From contig NZ_CP109487.1 in assembly GCF_036227605.1 (NCBI RefSeq), positions 7,253,501 to 7,317,500 on the forward strand: DNA of 64,000 bases. Direction: 5' to 3'. A program made the translations under genes and the position numbers. The stretch is from Streptomyces sp. NBC_01439. GTDB taxonomy: Bacteria > Actinomycetota > Actinomycetes > Streptomycetales > Streptomycetaceae. The notes under the pieces are model-generated. The model searched no databases. It was not told the origin of the DNA and saw only the letters and a program-made list of their open reading frames with translations. Numbering within the stretch: the first letter of the stretch is position 1; every line of letters starts with the position of its first letter. Positions 41,467-51,033 of this stretch are shown here, piece after piece.

Positions 41467-42066
41467 TCACGCGGCTCCCGCCGAGGGGATGTCCAGCAGC
41501 GCCGGGGTGTCCACCAGGGCCGGTCTGGGCACCACGATCCCGCAGCCCGCGCACACCGGCCCGTCCCAGGCCAGCGCCCCCGCCCAGGGGCCGACCGGAG
41601 CCACCTCCGGCCAGTGCAGTTCGGTGTCCCCGCACACCGGACACGCCGTGCCCGGCGCCGACTCCAGTGCCCGCACCAGCCTGCGCAGCACCTCGCCCAG
41701 CGCCCCCTCCGGCCGAAACCCCGGATCCGCGCACCGCACCACCGCGTCCCCGCTCCCGCCCCACGCCCACTCCGGGCGGCGCAGCCCGTGGTGCTTCTCG
41801 CGCCGGCGGCGTTCCGCGAACTGGCGCTCGTACTCCAGCCAGACCGCCCGTGCGTCCTCCAGCTCCTCCAGGGCGGCGACCAGCCGCAACGGATCGGCCC
41901 CCCGGTCCTCCGGGGCGATCCCGTGCCGGTCGCACAGGTGCCACCACGTGGCCCGGTGCCCGTACGGCGCGAACCGCTCCAGGCAGCGGCGCAGCGAATG
42001 GCGCCGCAAGGCCCGGTCGTTGCGCGCGTCGCGCACTTGGTAGGCCAGACTCCGGAATCCCGCCAT
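41467..42066 (-). CDS. Hypothetical protein with a C-terminal zinc ribbon
   Basis: 199 aa from ATG 42066 with GGAGGTGATG upstream. The N-terminal half is helical and charged (LEELEDARAVWLEYERQFAERRRREKHHGL). The C-terminal half has two CxxC pairs (CPVCGDTELHWPEV and CAGCGIVVP) that make a zinc ribbon. Coupled to the BKACE-like gene (14 bp). I do not recognise the family; a nucleic-acid or protein binding role is possible. Confidence 0.75.
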   Translation of the reverse strand: MAGFRSLAYQVRDARNDRALRRHSLRRCLERFAPYGHRATWWHLCDRHGIAPEDRGADPLRLVAALEELEDARAVWLEYERQFAERRRREKHHGLRRPEWAWGGSGDAVVRCADPGFRPEGALGEVLRRLVRALESAPGTACPVCGDTELHWPEVAPVGPWAGALAWDGPVCAGCGIVVPRPALVDTPALLDIPSAGAA

Positions 42067-42161
42067 CACACCATCACCTCCGCCGATGTGCCCAACATGC
42101 CCGGCCGGAGGCGGGCGCATGCGGGGGCGGACGAGGCGTGCGGGTGGCACATGGCCAGAAC

Positions 42162-43481
42162 TCAGCGCCCCATGCGCCCCGCTGTCACCACCACCCGGGC
42201 CAGTTCCTCGTGGCAGATGTCGCTGTGCGCCCCCGACGGAGCGCCGCCGCGCCGCACCACGGAGCCCGCGTCCACACTGACGCAACCGGACGTGGGCAGC
42301 CCCTCGCGCAGCACGGTGTCCAGGCCCAGCCGGGGCGCACCCGGGACCGCCTGGACTCCGTCGTGCCCGATGGCGCCCCACCGCTCGTTGAAACCCAGAA
42401 GTCCGGCCGAATCGCCTGCCATCCGGGAGGCCAGCGGGTAGAAGACCTTGAGGGCCGAGTCGTGCGCAGAATGGCAGGCGACCACCGGCCCGTCGACCCG
42501 GCGCTGGAGCCCGCGCAGGGCGCCGCCGTTGCCCTTGTCGTGCGGCAGCCGGTCGGCGAACGCGTAGTGGGAGAATGCCCCCTGGAGCAGGGTCACGGAT
42601 TTCACGTACCGGGCCCGGTCCGGCACCGCGCGCAGGGAGAAGGAAACGACGCGCGCCCCGAAACTGTGCCCGATCAGATGGAACCGCAGGGCGGGACGGG
42701 CGGCCGCCAGCTGGGCCAGCACGGGGCCGAGGCCACGTTCACCGACCACGCCCGCCCGCTTCTTCATCTTGTAGTACGCGGCCTGCCGCAGCAGTTCCTT
42801 GGCGCCGCCCCACAGCCCGCGCAGCCCGCCGCCGACCGTGAGCCCCGGACCGTCGGTGCCCGCCGGATCAGCCGCGCCCGGCGCGCCCGCCCTGACCAGG
42901 GCGACGGAAAGGGCCCGGCAGACCTCCAGCACATCGTCCGTGAAGATCGCGGGTACCGACGGCGCGATCGCCGCGGGTACCGCGTCCACCCCCGCCAACT
43001 CGCGCACCAGGGCCCCGAACTCGATGAACGCGGCCGCGGAATCCGGCTGCTCCGCCAGCAGTTCCGCCACCCTGTCCAGCTCTGCCCGGCGCTCCGGCCA
43101 GAACTCCCCGAGCGCCCGGCGGGTGAGCGGGTCCAGTGCGCTGGCGGAGCCCGGTTCCGCGAGGACGCCCGGCGGGTCGAAGTCCGGTATCGGCTCGTCG
43201 GGGAACCGGATCGCGGGCCATACGACACCCACGTACCCCAAGCGCACCCCCGACCCCACCAGCTCCTGGAAGGGCGTGAAGAACCTCTCGTACAGGCGCG
43301 TCGCCGTGGACCGGTCGCTGTTCCAGCCGTGCGCGAACACCAGCAGGTCGGTCGCCTCCATCCGGGACACCGCGCCCTGCGTGACCCGGTCCACGTCCCC
43401 TTCGGAGTCGAAGGTCAGCTCCGCGTACGGCCGGACCCCGATTCCGATCCCGATCCCGAACCCGCCACCGACGTCCGCCAT
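42162..43481 (-). CDS. Alpha/beta hydrolase-like protein of unknown substrate
   Basis: 439 aa from ATG 43481. An N-terminal Gly/Ile-rich stretch (GGGFGIGIGIG) is followed by DLLVFAHGWNSDRSTATRLYERFF, an oxyanion-hole segment, and HLIGHSFGARVVSF, a nucleophile elbow with Ser in GHSFG. Further blocks are VKSVTLLQGAFSHYAF and VACHSAHDSALKVFYPLAS, where Asp and His could finish a triad. It resembles cytoplasmic DUF900/lipase-like hydrolases. No signal peptide is visible. Monocistronic by spacing. Confidence 0.78.
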   Translation of the reverse strand: MADVGGGFGIGIGIGVRPYAELTFDSEGDVDRVTQGAVSRMEATDLLVFAHGWNSDRSTATRLYERFFTPFQELVGSGVRLGYVGVVWPAIRFPDEPIPDFDPPGVLAEPGSASALDPLTRRALGEFWPERRAELDRVAELLAEQPDSAAAFIEFGALVRELAGVDAVPAAIAPSVPAIFTDDVLEVCRALSVALVRAGAPGAADPAGTDGPGLTVGGGLRGLWGGAKELLRQAAYYKMKKRAGVVGERGLGPVLAQLAAARPALRFHLIGHSFGARVVSFSLRAVPDRARYVKSVTLLQGAFSHYAFADRLPHDKGNGGALRGLQRRVDGPVVACHSAHDSALKVFYPLASRMAGDSAGLLGFNERWGAIGHDGVQAVPGAPRLGLDTVLREGLPTSGCVSVDAGSVVRRGGAPSGAHSDICHEELARVVVTAGRMGR

Positions 43482-43564
43482 GACGTCCCCCTTCACGCCG
43501 TGCCTCCGGTGCAGCCAGCATCCTGCTGCGACGCCCGCCCGGCCAGCCCCCGGGCACGGTCGGA

Positions 43565-44941
43565 TCACGGATACAGCAGGTACCCCTCGCGCACCGCCTC
43601 GAAGCGCGCCAGCCCGGCCGCCCAGTCACCCGCGACCTCGTCCACGTCCGCCCCGGCGTCCACCAGCGTCCGCACTCGGTCCGAGCCCGTGAGCCGGTCG
43701 ATCCAGTGGTCCGCGCGCCAGCCGAAGCCGCTCCACGCCCGCCGCGCCGTGATCAGCAGGCCGACCCCGGCCCGTACCGGGTCGAAGGCCGCCCGGTCGT
43801 GCACGATCAGCCGGACCCCGCCGCACGCCTTCCCCACGTGCTTGGAGAAGGTCGGCGTGAAGTACGTCTCCCGGAACCACACCCCGGGCAGCTCCAGCGC
43901 GTTCGCCGCCTCCGCCCACCGCCGGTCGATCCCCTCCGCGCCGACCACCTCGAAGGGCGTGGTCGTCCCGCGTCCCTCGGAGAGGTTCGTCCCCTCGAAC
44001 AGGCAGGTACCGGCGTACGCGAGGGCCGTGTCCGGGGTCGGCACGTTCGGGCTCGGCGGCACCCAGGGCAGCCCGGTCTCCCCGAAGAACGACCCCCGCC
44101 GCCACCCGGACATCGCCACCGTGCGCAGCCCGACCGGGCGGTCCGCCAGGAACTCGCCGTTGAAGAGCCGGGCCAGTTCGGCCACCGTCATCCCGTGCGC
44201 CAGGGCGATCGGCTCCCGGCCGACGAAGCTCGCGTACGGCCGCTCCAGCACGGGTCCCGCGACCCGCCGGCCGCCCACCGGATTGGGCCGGTCCAGCACC
44301 ACCACCGTCTTGCCGGCGAGCGCGGCCGCGCGCATGCAGTCGTAGAGGGTCCAGATGTAGGTGTAGAAGCGCGCCCCGACGTCCTGGATGTCGAAGACGA
44401 CGGTGTCGATCCCGGCCGCCGTGAACACGTCCGCGAGCCCCTGCCCGCTCTTGCCGTACGTGTCGTACACCGCGAGCCCGGTCGCCGGATCCCGGGAGGC
44501 CCCCTCCGAGCCGCCCGCCTGCGCCGTTCCGCGGAAGCCGTGCTCGGGCCCGAACACCGCAACCAGGTCGACCCGTTCGTCCGCGTGCAGTACGTCGACC
44601 AGGTGTCGGGCGTCGGCGGTGATCCCGGTGGGGTTGGTGACCACTCCGACCTTCTGTCCGGCCAGTGCGGCGTACCCGTCCGCGGCCAGCCGCTCGAATC
44701 CGGTACGCACCCGTCCGGCCGCCGCCGTGGCTCCGGCTGACCCGGCCGCCCCGCCCCCGGCTGCCCCGCCGGCCTCGGCTGCCCCGCCGGCCTCGGCTGC
44801 CCCGCCGGCCTCGGCTGCCCCGCCGGCCTCGGGTGCCCCGGCGGCCCTGGCGGAGCTGAGTTGCCCGGCCGCCCCCAGCACGCCGCCCGCCGATCCGATG
44901 GCCCCCGCCAGTCCCAGCACCCCGCGTCGCGACACCGTCAT
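43565..44941 (-). CDS. Exported NamZ/DUF1343 exo-beta-N-acetylmuramidase-like protein
   Basis: 458 aa. The N-terminus SRRGVLGLAGAIGSAGG with twin Arg is a Tat signal. An (AEAGGA)n linker follows, encoded by an 18-bp repeat. The DUF1343 core carries GQKVGVVTNPTGITADARHLVDVL, VAVFGPEHGFRG, FDIQDVGARFYTYIWTLYDCM, NPVGGRRVAGPVL and GTNLSEGRGTTTPFE, the GH171 signature region. It is predicted to release terminal MurNAc from peptidoglycan fragments outside the cell, for cell-wall recycling. It is divergent from the SDR operon. Confidence 0.92.
   Translation of the reverse strand: MTVSRRGVLGLAGAIGSAGGVLGAAGQLSSARAAGAPEAGGAAEAGGAAEAGGAAEAGGAAGGGAAGSAGATAAAGRVRTGFERLAADGYAALAGQKVGVVTNPTGITADARHLVDVLHADERVDLVAVFGPEHGFRGTAQAGGSEGASRDPATGLAVYDTYGKSGQGLADVFTAAGIDTVVFDIQDVGARFYTYIWTLYDCMRAAALAGKTVVVLDRPNPVGGRRVAGPVLERPYASFVGREPIALAHGMTVAELARLFNGEFLADRPVGLRTVAMSGWRRGSFFGETGLPWVPPSPNVPTPDTALAYAGTCLFEGTNLSEGRGTTTPFEVVGAEGIDRRWAEAANALELPGVWFRETYFTPTFSKHVGKACGGVRLIVHDRAAFDPVRAGVGLLITARRAWSGFGWRADHWIDRLTGSDRVRTLVDAGADVDEVAGDWAAGLARFEAVREGYLLYP
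44763..44834. repeat. 18-bp repeat in the NamZ-like gene
   Basis: Unit GCCCCGCCGGCCTCGGCT, four copies (the last with one change). It encodes an AEAGGA linker between signal peptide and enzyme. Confidence 0.88.
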
Positions 44942-44975
44942 CCGGCCACGCTAGGCGTCGCGCCCCTTTCCTCCT

Positions 44976-44995
44976 GACATACCGACCGGTTAGTC
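44976..44995. promoter_or_regulatory. CATACCGACCGGT-type operator before the SDR operon
   Basis: GACATACCGACCGGTTAGTC: the outer GAC/GTC and inner ACCG/CGGT are palindromic. It lies 41 bp before the SDR start and shares its core with 29658-29673 and 52157-52176. Confidence 0.68.
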
Positions 44996-45036
44996 TGCCC
45001 GCGATCCGGCATCCGGCCGCAGGAGAGGTGGACCCC

Positions 45037-45801
45037 GTGAGCGCGTACCAGGACCAGCGAGTCGTCGTCACCGGCGCGGGCGGCGGCATCGGCGCCGCCC
45101 TCGCGCACCGCTTCGCGGACGAGGGCGCCACGGTGGTGGTCAACGACCTCGACCCAGCCAAGGCCGCCGCGGTCGCGGCCGCGATCGGTGCCCGGGCGAT
45201 CCCGGTGCCGGGCGACGCCTCGGCGATCGTGGCCGAGGCCCGCGAGGCCCTCGGCGGCAGGGTCGACGTCTACTGCGCCAACGCCGGGCTCGCCTCGGGC
45301 GGCGACGCCTTCGCCGAGGAGGCCGTTTGGGAAGCGGCCTGGGACACCAACGTCATGGCCCACGTCCGCGCCGCCAGAGCGCTGCTGCCGGACTGGCTGG
45401 CGCGGGAGAGTGGCCGCTTCGTGTCCACCGTCTCGGCCGCCGGGCTCCTGACCATGATCGGAGCGGCCCCGTACAGTGTCACCAAGCACGGTGCGCTCGC
45501 CTTCGCCGAATGGCTCTCGCTGACCTACCGCCACCGCGGGGTGCAGGTCCATGCCATCTGTCCGCAAGGGGTGCGCACCGACATGCTGACCGCCGCGGGC
45601 TCGGCGGGCGAACTCGTGCTCGCTCCGACCGCGATCGAGCCGGAAGAGGTCGCGGACGCACTGTTCGACGGCATGGAGAAGGGCCGGTTCTTGATCCTCC
45701 CGCACCCCGAGGTCGCCGATTTCTACGCCGCCCGCGCCACCGGGCCGGACCGCTGGCTGAGCGGCATGAACCACCTCCAGCAGAAATGGGAGACCCGGTG
45801 A
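45037..45801 (+). CDS. Short-chain dehydrogenase/reductase
   Basis: 254 aa from GTG 45037, with GGAGAGG 8 bp upstream. Cofactor loop TGAGGGIGAA (12-20), ND at 36-37, NAG (82-84), Ser133, Tyr146 and Lys150 (YSVTK) form a classical SDR. It oxidises or reduces a hydroxy/keto group with NAD(P). The stop overlaps the ligase start (GTGA), so the two act together, likely on an acyl or aromatic CoA substrate. Confidence 0.94.
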   Translation: MSAYQDQRVVVTGAGGGIGAALAHRFADEGATVVVNDLDPAKAAAVAAAIGARAIPVPGDASAIVAEAREALGGRVDVYCANAGLASGGDAFAEEAVWEAAWDTNVMAHVRAARALLPDWLARESGRFVSTVSAAGLLTMIGAAPYSVTKHGALAFAEWLSLTYRHRGVQVHAICPQGVRTDMLTAAGSAGELVLAPTAIEPEEVADALFDGMEKGRFLILPHPEVADFYAARATGPDRWLSGMNHLQQKWETR

Positions 45802-47627
45802 CCCCTTCCCGGTACGCCGCCAAGCCGTGGCGCGGGCTGCTCGCCCCGGCCCAGCGGGCTCCCGTCGCACCGCCGCCCACCGTGCTGCACGCCTTCCGCG
45901 AGGCCGTCGCCCGGGCCCCCGAGCGCACCGCCCTGGCCTACTTCGACGGCCGGATCGGCTACGCGGAGGCCGACGAGCTCTCCGACTCCGTCGCCGGCCA
46001 CCTCGCGGCGCGCGGCATCCGCCGCGGGGACCGGGTCGCCGTCATGCTGCAGAACACCCCGCACTTCGTGCTCGCCGTCCTCGCGGCATGGAAGGCCGGG
46101 GCCGTCGTCGTCCCGCTCAACCCCATGTACAAGTCCGGGGAGGTCGGGCACATCCTCCGCGATTGCGGGGCCGCCGCCCTGGTCTGCGACGGCGGCGCGT
46201 GGACGGCGTACCTGCGCGCGGCCGCGCGGGACACCGCCGTACGGATCGTGCTGACTGCGTCGGACCTGGACTTCCAGACGCGCGACGACCCGCGCGTCTT
46301 CGGCACTGCGCCGGACCGGGCCGCGGCCCCCGCCAGGCCGTTCGTACCCGCCCAGGCGGCCGCGCCCGACGCTGTGCCGGACGCCGCGCCCGACGCTGTG
46401 CCCGACGCCGCGCCCGACGCTGTGCCCGACGCCGCGCCCGACGCTGTGCCCGACCGGGACCACCCGGCCGATCCGGACACCGCCGACATGGCCGCGGACC
46501 TCAAGGTCGCCGACCTCTTCGCCGTGGCCAGCAGCAGGCGCCCCGCGCCGGACGACCCGGACCTCACCGCCGTCGACACCGCCCTCATCAGCTACACCTC
46601 CGGCACCAGCGGCACCCCCAAGGGCGCGATGAACCCGCACGGCGCGCTGACCTACAACGCCGTCCGGCAGGTGACCTCCCACCCCCTCCCCGAGGGCGCC
46701 ACCTACTTCGCCCTCGCACCCCTCTTCCACATCACCGGCATGGTCTGCGAGCTCGCCGCCTGCCTCGCCAACGCCGGCACCCTGGTCCTCGCCCACCGCT
46801 TCGACGCCGGCGCCGTCCTCGACGCCTTCCTCGAACACCGCCCGGCCTACACCGTCGGCCCGGCCACCGCCTTCATGGCCCTCGCCGCCCACCCCGGGGT
46901 CACTCCGGAGCATTTCGCCTCGTTCCAGGTGATCTCCTCCGGCGGCGCCCCGCTCCCGCCCGCGCTCGTCGAGCGCCTGCGCGCCGCATTCGGCTTCTAC
47001 CTCCGCAACGGCTACGGCCTCACCGAGTGCACCGCCCCGTGCGCCAGCGTGCCCGTACACCTCGAAGCCCCCATCGACCCCGCCTCCGGCACCCTCTCCG
47101 TGGGCCTGCCCGGCGCCGACACGGTGGTCCGCATCCTCGACGAGCGGGGCGCCGAGGTCCCCTTCGGCGAGACCGGTGAGATCGCCGTCCGCGGCCCGCA
47201 GGTGGTGGCCGGCTACTGGGGCCTGCCCGCGGAGTCCGCCAAGGCCTTCCCGGACGGCGAACTGCGCACCGGCGACGTCGGATTCATGGACTCCGACGGC
47301 TGGCTCTACGTCGTCGACCGCAAGAAGGACATGATCAACGCCTCCGGCTTCAAGGTCTGGCCGCGGGAGGTCGAGGACGTGCTCTACACCCACCCCGCCG
47401 TCCGCGAGGCCGCCGTGGTCGGCGTCCCCGACGCGTACCGCGGTGAGAGCGTGAAGGCGTACGTGAGCCTGCGCCCCGGCACCTCGGCGGAGCCGGCGGA
47501 GCTCGCCGCCTACTGCGCCGAGCGCATCGCCGCGTACAAATACCCGCGCCAGGTGGAGATCCTGCCTGTTCTTCCGAAGACGACCAGTGGCAAGATCCTG
47601 CGACGGGAACTGCGCGATCGAGGCTGA
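45798..47627 (+). CDS. Acyl/aryl-CoA ligase (class I adenylate-forming)
   Basis: 609 aa from GTG 45798, overlapping the SDR stop. The core motifs are complete: YTSGTSGTPKGA (A3), YGLTEC (A5), TGDVGFMDSDGWLYVVDRKKDMINASGFKVWPREVE (A7-A8), and Lys in PKTTSGKILR near the end. It makes an acyl-CoA via the adenylate. An insertion of about 29 residues, (PDAAPDAV)n, encoded by a 24-bp tandem repeat (46362-46454), lies in the N-terminal domain and is not part of the family fold. The TetR gene follows after 68 bp. Confidence 0.95.
   Translation: MTPSRYAAKPWRGLLAPAQRAPVAPPPTVLHAFREAVARAPERTALAYFDGRIGYAEADELSDSVAGHLAARGIRRGDRVAVMLQNTPHFVLAVLAAWKAGAVVVPLNPMYKSGEVGHILRDCGAAALVCDGGAWTAYLRAAARDTAVRIVLTASDLDFQTRDDPRVFGTAPDRAAAPARPFVPAQAAAPDAVPDAAPDAVPDAAPDAVPDAAPDAVPDRDHPADPDTADMAADLKVADLFAVASSRRPAPDDPDLTAVDTALISYTSGTSGTPKGAMNPHGALTYNAVRQVTSHPLPEGATYFALAPLFHITGMVCELAACLANAGTLVLAHRFDAGAVLDAFLEHRPAYTVGPATAFMALAAHPGVTPEHFASFQVISSGGAPLPPALVERLRAAFGFYLRNGYGLTECTAPCASVPVHLEAPIDPASGTLSVGLPGADTVVRILDERGAEVPFGETGEIAVRGPQVVAGYWGLPAESAKAFPDGELRTGDVGFMDSDGWLYVVDRKKDMINASGFKVWPREVEDVLYTHPAVREAAVVGVPDAYRGESVKAYVSLRPGTSAEPAELAAYCAERIAAYKYPRQVEILPVLPKTTSGKILRRELRDRG
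46362..46454. repeat. 24-bp tandem repeat in the CoA ligase gene
   Basis: About 3.9 copies of a 24-bp unit (GCGCCCGACGCTGTG then CCCGACGCC), in-frame, encoding APDAVPDA. Only one base differs in the first copy. Confidence 0.9.
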
Positions 47628-47695
47628 AAACAGTCGGACGGTCGTACAGCCGGTCGCAGTGACCAGGCAGGAACGAGGAAGGGAAGGTCAGCGCC

Positions 47696-48301
47696 ATGGC
47701 GGCACGGACCACGGAACCCGCAGGCACGCACGAGGCCCCGGTACCGCAGCGGCTGCTGGCCGTCGCCACCCGGCTGTTCGCCGAGCGCGGCTACGACCGC
47801 ACCTCGGTCCAGGAGATCGTCGAGGCGGCCGGCGTCACCAAGGGTGCGCTCTACCACTACTTCGGGTCCAAGGACGACCTGCTGCACGAGGTGTACGCAC
47901 GGATGCTGCGGCTGCAGCAGCAGCGCCTGGACGCGGTGGCCGATTCCGACGCGCCCGTCGAGGAGCGGCTGCGCACAGCGGCCGCCGACGTGGTCGTCAC
48001 GACCATCGAGAACCTCGACGACGCGATGATCTTCTTCCGGTCGATGCACCAGCTCAGCCCGGAGAAGTCCAAGCAGGTGAGGGCGGAGCGCCGGCGCTAC
48101 CACGAACGCTTCCGGGCGCTGGTCGAGGAGGGCCAGCGTACGGGCGTGTTCTCCAGCGCCACCCCCGCCGACCTGGTCGTGGACTACCACTTCGGGTCCG
48201 TCCACCACCTGTCCACCTGGTACCGGGCGGACGGCCCGCTCACGCCGCAGCAGGTCGCCGATCACCTCGCCGACCTGCTGCTGCGCGCGCTGCGTCCGTA
48301 G
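47696..48301 (+). CDS. TetR family regulator of the SDR/ligase group
   Basis: 201 aa, ATG 47696. The HTH (about residues 18-64) reads QRLLAVATRLFAERGYDRTSVQEIVEAAGVTKGALYHYFGSKDDLL. The C-terminal domain resembles KstR2/TetR_C_33-type acyl-CoA sensors (MIFFRSMHQLSPEKSKQVRAERRRYHERFRAL). It follows the CoA ligase on the same strand. Operators sharing CATACCGACYGGT before the SDR gene and before the APH/acyl-CoA dehydrogenase pair flank it, making it the best candidate binder. Confidence 0.88.
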   Translation: MAARTTEPAGTHEAPVPQRLLAVATRLFAERGYDRTSVQEIVEAAGVTKGALYHYFGSKDDLLHEVYARMLRLQQQRLDAVADSDAPVEERLRTAAADVVVTTIENLDDAMIFFRSMHQLSPEKSKQVRAERRRYHERFRALVEEGQRTGVFSSATPADLVVDYHFGSVHHLSTWYRADGPLTPQQVADHLADLLLRALRP

Positions 48302-48342
48302 CCCGAAGCCGAGGGCCCGTAGCCCCTCCGGCGCCCGACGGG

Positions 48343-48380
48343 TACGGGCCGGGGAACTACGGGCCGGGGGACTACGGGCT
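48343..48380. repeat. Direct repeats in the TetR/protease convergent gap
   Basis: TACGGGCCGGGGAAC, TACGGGCCGGGGGAC and a partial third copy TACGGGCTGCC. Possible terminator or simple repeat; no coding support. Confidence 0.6.
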
Positions 48381-48399
48381 GCCGGCTAGGGGCCTTCGA

Positions 48400-49600
48400 C
48401 TACGGGGCCACCTTCAGGAGCTTGTTCGCCGTGCCCGCCGACGGGTTGGTGACCGCTCCGGACGTGGCCGCCCCCGTCAGCGCCGCGGCCGCCTGCGCCG
48501 GAGTCGCGGACGGGTGCCCCGCCAGGTAGACCGCTGCGGCGCCGGCCGCGTGCGGGGCCGCCATGGACGTGCCGGAGATGGTCTTCGTCCCCGTGTCGCT
48601 GTCGTTCCAGGTGGACGTGATGTCCGAGCCCGGCGCGTACAGGTCCACCACGGAGCCGAAGTTCGAGAACGAGGACTGCTCGTCGTCGATCGTGCTGGAC
48701 GCCACCGTGATCGCCTCGGTGACCCGGGACGGCGAGCCCTGGCCGGCGTCGGCCGACTCGTTGCCGGCCGCCACGGTGAAGGTGACGCCCGCGGCGACGG
48801 CCCGGCGCACCGCCTCGTCGAGGGCCTCGTCGGCACCGCCACCCAGGCTCATGTTGGCCACCGACGGCCCCGAGTGGTTCTTGGTGACCCAGTCGATCCC
48901 GGCGACCACCTGCTCGGTGGTGCCGGAGCCGTTGTCGTCCAGCACCCGCACCGCGACCACCTTCGCCTTCTTGGCGACCCCGTGCGAGGTCCCCGCGATG
49001 GTGCCGGCCACGTGCGTGCCATGGCCGTTGCCGTCGTCGGCGCTGTCGTCGTTGTCCACCGCGTCGAACCCGGACGTCGCGCGGCCGCCGAAGTCCTTGT
49101 GGGTGGTGCGCACGCCGGTGTCGATGACGTACGCCGTCACGCCCTCGCCGCCGCCGTCGGGGTAGGTGTACTTCTTGTCGCCCGCCTGTGCGGTCTGGTC
49201 GATCCGGTCCAGACCCCATGACGGCGGGTTGGTCTGGGTGGCGTTGATGGTGAACTTCTTGTTCTGCACGACCTTGCCGACGGCCGGGTCCGCGGCGAGC
49301 CGCTTCGCCTCGGTTTCGCTCAGGCCCTCGGCCGAGAAACCGTTGACCCCGGAGCCGTAGGAGCGCTTCAGTTCGCCGCCGTACTTGCGGGCGAGCTGTT
49401 CCTTGTTCGCGGATGCGTCGAGTATGACGACGTAACTCCCGCTGATCGCGCCGGGTGCGCCGAGGCCGTACACCGTGCCTTCGGCCGGGGTTGCCGCTCC
49501 CGCGAGGGGGGGTGGCGAGCAGGGCCACGGCGGCCGCTGTGGCTGCTCCCGTACCGACTGCCGCGTACCGGAAACCGCGCGAGCGCTTGTGAGTTGCCAT
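48400..49600 (-). pseudogene. Secreted subtilisin-like serine protease (S8) with one-base frameshift
   Basis: The signal peptide opens at ATG 49600 (MATHKRSRGFRYAAVGTGAA) but is one frame away from the body of the protease. The break is in a run of seven G (seven C on the coding strand) at 49506-49512. Removing one base would join ...ALLATP to LAGAATPAEGTVYG and restore a normal AxA cleavage site. The body has an inhibitor I9 prodomain (SYVVILDASANKEQLARKYG) and the S8 triad: Asp in VIDTGVRTTH, His in GHGTHVAG and Ser in GTSMAAPHAAG. As written the body has no start of its own. Either a sequencing error or a real/phase-variable mutation. Confidence 0.85.
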
Positions 49601-49701
49601 CTGGAGGGTTCTCCTCGTGTTGACGTTGGGGGCGTCAGACCTTCTGGAGAACCCTCTTCCGATTGACAGGCGCAAATCAAGAACGCTTTGGGGTTATGGG
49701 G

Positions 49702-49712
49702 TTGTTCAACAA
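49702..49712. promoter_or_regulatory. TTGTTCAACAA palindrome upstream of the protease
   Basis: Perfect 11-bp palindrome in an AT-rich stretch about 100 bp before the protease start, next to the 3' end of the acyl-CoA dehydrogenase gene. Possible operator or promoter element. Confidence 0.35.
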
Positions 49713-49789
49713 GGTTTCTTAAAGGGTCCGCCGCACCGCCTTCACCTCGTACACAGGTTCCCGTGAACTCCCGCACGATTCCGACACGT

Positions 49790-51022
<1,233 letters not shown>

Positions 51023-51033
51023 GGGTGGGTGCC

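Noticed and set aside
47631..47660. Fourth CATACCGACYGGT-type site before the TetR at 47696
   Set aside because: CAGTCGGACGGTCGTACAG resembles the motif only loosely and lacks the palindrome.
48305..49221. Reading of the TYGPGNYGPGDYG-like stretch after the TetR as a protein
   Set aside because: Made by 15-bp DNA repeats; the frame continues antisense through the protease gene.
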